In this document: positions 62,860 through 64,000 of the stretch, piece by piece
How the letters are laid out: each line of letters begins with the position of its first letter
Numbering within the stretch: position 1 is the first letter of the stretch
DNA from: Candidatus Margulisiibacteriota bacterium
GTDB taxonomy: Bacteria > Margulisbacteria > Riflemargulisbacteria > GWF2-39-127
Length of the DNA stretch: 64,000 nt
Reading direction: 5' to 3'
Assembly: GCA_003242895.1 (NCBI GenBank)
Contig: QKMY01000017.1
Span: forward strand, 1-64,000
Position numbers and translations under genes: made by a program
The notes under the pieces: model-generated
Databases searched by the model: none
Told to the model about the DNA's origin: nothing
Seen by the model: only the letters and a program-made list of their open reading frames with translations

Positions 62860-64000
62860 ATGATTTCAAAGAACTTTCGATTAACGTCTCCATATAGCCC
62901 GGCAGGTGATCAGCCGAATGCGATTAAGGAACTTCTCGGGAATTTGCAAAATAATATCCCGGAGCAAGTATTGCTTGGCGTTACAGGATCCGGGAAAACA
63001 TTTACTATGGCAAACGTAATTGCGTCTGTTAATAAACCTACGCTGGTCATTGCGCACAATAAGACATTGGCTGCTCAGTTGTGTGCCGAGTTCCGGGAAT
63101 TTTTCCCTGATAACGCAGTAGAGTACTTTGTGTCGTATTTCGATTATTATCAGCCTGAAGCCTACGTGCCGCAACAAGATCTCTTTATTGAAAAAGATTC
63201 CAAAATTAATGACGAAATTGACCGGTTGAGGCACTCTGCCACTCGATCACTTTTCTCAAGAAAAGATGTTATCGTTGTTGCGTCCGTTTCCTGCATCTAT
63301 GGCTTGGGCACTCCTGAAGATTATCTTGGTGCAATAAAAGTATATGCTGTCGGGCAGATGCAATCACGTACGAAGCTCTTAAAAGATCTTGTATCGATAC
63401 AATATGAAAGAAATGACCTTGAACTTAGCCGAGGAAAATTCCGTATTCGCGGAGATGTGATTGAGATTGCCCCTACATATGAAGAGAGTATCATCCGTAT
63501 CGAGTTTTTTGGTGATGAGATCGAAAAAATAAGTGAATTGGACCCTGTGACCTTTAATCTGCGAATGGTTATGCCTGAAGTAACCATATTTCCTGCAACT
63601 CATTACGTTACACTGGAAGGCCGCTTGCCTGAAATTGTCAGCAATATCCGGCAAGAGCTCTCTGAAAGGCTCGACGAACTGAAGAACGAGAATAAACTGT
63701 TGGAAGCGCAACGGTTAGAATCAAGAACTCATTACGATCTGGAAATTATTGAAGAGACAGGTTTCTGCAAGGGTATCGAGAATTATTCCCGTCATCTTGA
63801 TGGACGAAAGGGGGGTGACCCGCCAAAAACTTTGCTCGACTATTTTCCTGCTGATTTCCTCATGATTGTTGATGAGTCTCATGTGACACTGCCGCAGATA
63901 AGGGGTATGTTCGGTGGAGATTATAGCCGAAAGAGGACCTTGGTTGATTTCGGGTTTCGTTTGCCGTCTGCGATTGATAACCGGCCACTCAATTTCAAAG
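62860..64000 (+). CDS. uvrB: UvrABC subunit UvrB (5' part, cut by window edge)
   Basis: The first 380 codons of UvrB are present; the gene runs past the window end. UvrB verifies lesions and recruits UvrC in nucleotide excision repair. Visible motifs: [16 protein letters not shown], Walker [16 protein letters not shown] (about 37-51), the beta-hairpin region [20 protein letters not shown] with [20 protein letters not shown] and SCIYGLG (about 91-150), and the DEAD-like [15 protein letters not shown] (about 337-351). The start at 62860 is the ATG that gives the usual N-terminus; the ribosome site (GAAGAG) is weak. Confidence 0.97.
   Translation, partial: MISKNFRLTSPYSPAGDQPNAIKELLGNLQNNIPEQVLLGVTGSGKTFTMANVIASVNKPTLVIAHNKTLAAQLCAEFREFFPDNAVEYFVSYFDYYQPEAYVPQQDLFIEKDSKINDEIDRLRHSATRSLFSRKDVIVVASVSCIYGLGTPEDYLGAIKVYAVGQMQSRTKLLKDLVSIQYERNDLELSRGKFRIRGDVIEIAPTYEESIIRIEFFGDEIEKISELDPVTFNLRMVMPEVTIFPATHYVTLEGRLPEIVSNIRQELSERLDELKNENKLLEAQRLESRTHYDLEIIEETGFCKGIENYSRHLDGRKGGDPPKTLLDYFPADFLMIVDESHVTLPQIRGMFGGDYSRKRTLVDFGFRLPSAIDNRPLNFK

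Noticed and set aside
1-64000. CRISPR arrays, rRNA genes and further tRNA genes
   Set aside because: No regularly spaced repeats, rRNA-like segments or other tRNA cloverleafs were recognised when reading both strands.

Overview
The window is an AT-rich bacterial chromosome segment using the standard code, with TGA used as a stop. A secretin, several lipoproteins with lipobox signals and an acyltransferase of the lipid A type point to a two-membrane (Gram-negative-type) cell. EarP with an Arg32-type EF-P, an MSHA-like pilus locus, an orphan CofG-like radical SAM protein and many stand-alone receiver proteins do not match any well-studied genus I recognise. An uncultured lineage is likely; a Margulisbacteria-like affiliation is only a guess.

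Region by region. 0.2-3.2 kb: earP-efp, a trehalose-phosphatase and tRNA-Ser(CGA). 3.2-17.9 kb, minus strand: a defence island beside the 3' end of the tRNA. It holds all six core genes of a type 1 BREX system (brxA-brxB-brxC-pglX-pglZ-brxL), with a YhcG/DUF1016 nuclease-like gene between pglX and pglZ and a GxxExxY gene between brxC and pglX. The GxxExxY gene is bracketed by inverted CACGAAG-type repeats, and a gene-less copy of the same repeat lies in frame inside pglX. 18.6-31.8 kb: a lipoprotein, then on the minus strand an MSHA-like type IV pilus locus (ATPase, platform protein, major pilin, four minor pilins, PilM-PilN fusion, PilO-like, MshK-like, and a secretin carrying ankyrin repeats). 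Its promoter-proximal genes are a hybrid kinase and two receivers, overlapping into the ATPase gene. 31.9-45.4 kb: housekeeping and small regulatory genes (mutT, wbuC, ccdA, glgC, pepA, yihY-polX-nth, a marR gene with a clear operator, receivers, lipoproteins) and a decayed histidine-phosphatase gene. 45.7-51.5 kb: a very AT-rich acyltransferase-epimerase-histidine kinase operon and a receiver-kinase. 51.7-57.4 kb: pyrD, rplY-pyrE-pyrF, an HD-domain gene and trpBA. 57.6-64 kb: a small membrane protein, a six-hairpin glycosidase, cofG, a tail-anchored repeat protein, a pseudo-receiver, and the first 380 codons of uvrB.

How the genes work together. BREX provides methylation-based phage exclusion. 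The hybrid kinase and receivers probably regulate the pilus with which they are co-transcribed. GlgC, OtsB and the glycosidase suggest glycogen/trehalose reserves. PyrD/E/F and TrpA/B cover late steps of pyrimidine and tryptophan synthesis. The observations most worth a second look are the GxxExxY cassette and its in-frame echo in PglX, the ankyrin-secretin fusion, the Glu-bearing pseudo-receiver, and the sharp composition break inside the 47.8-50.1 kb kinase gene.
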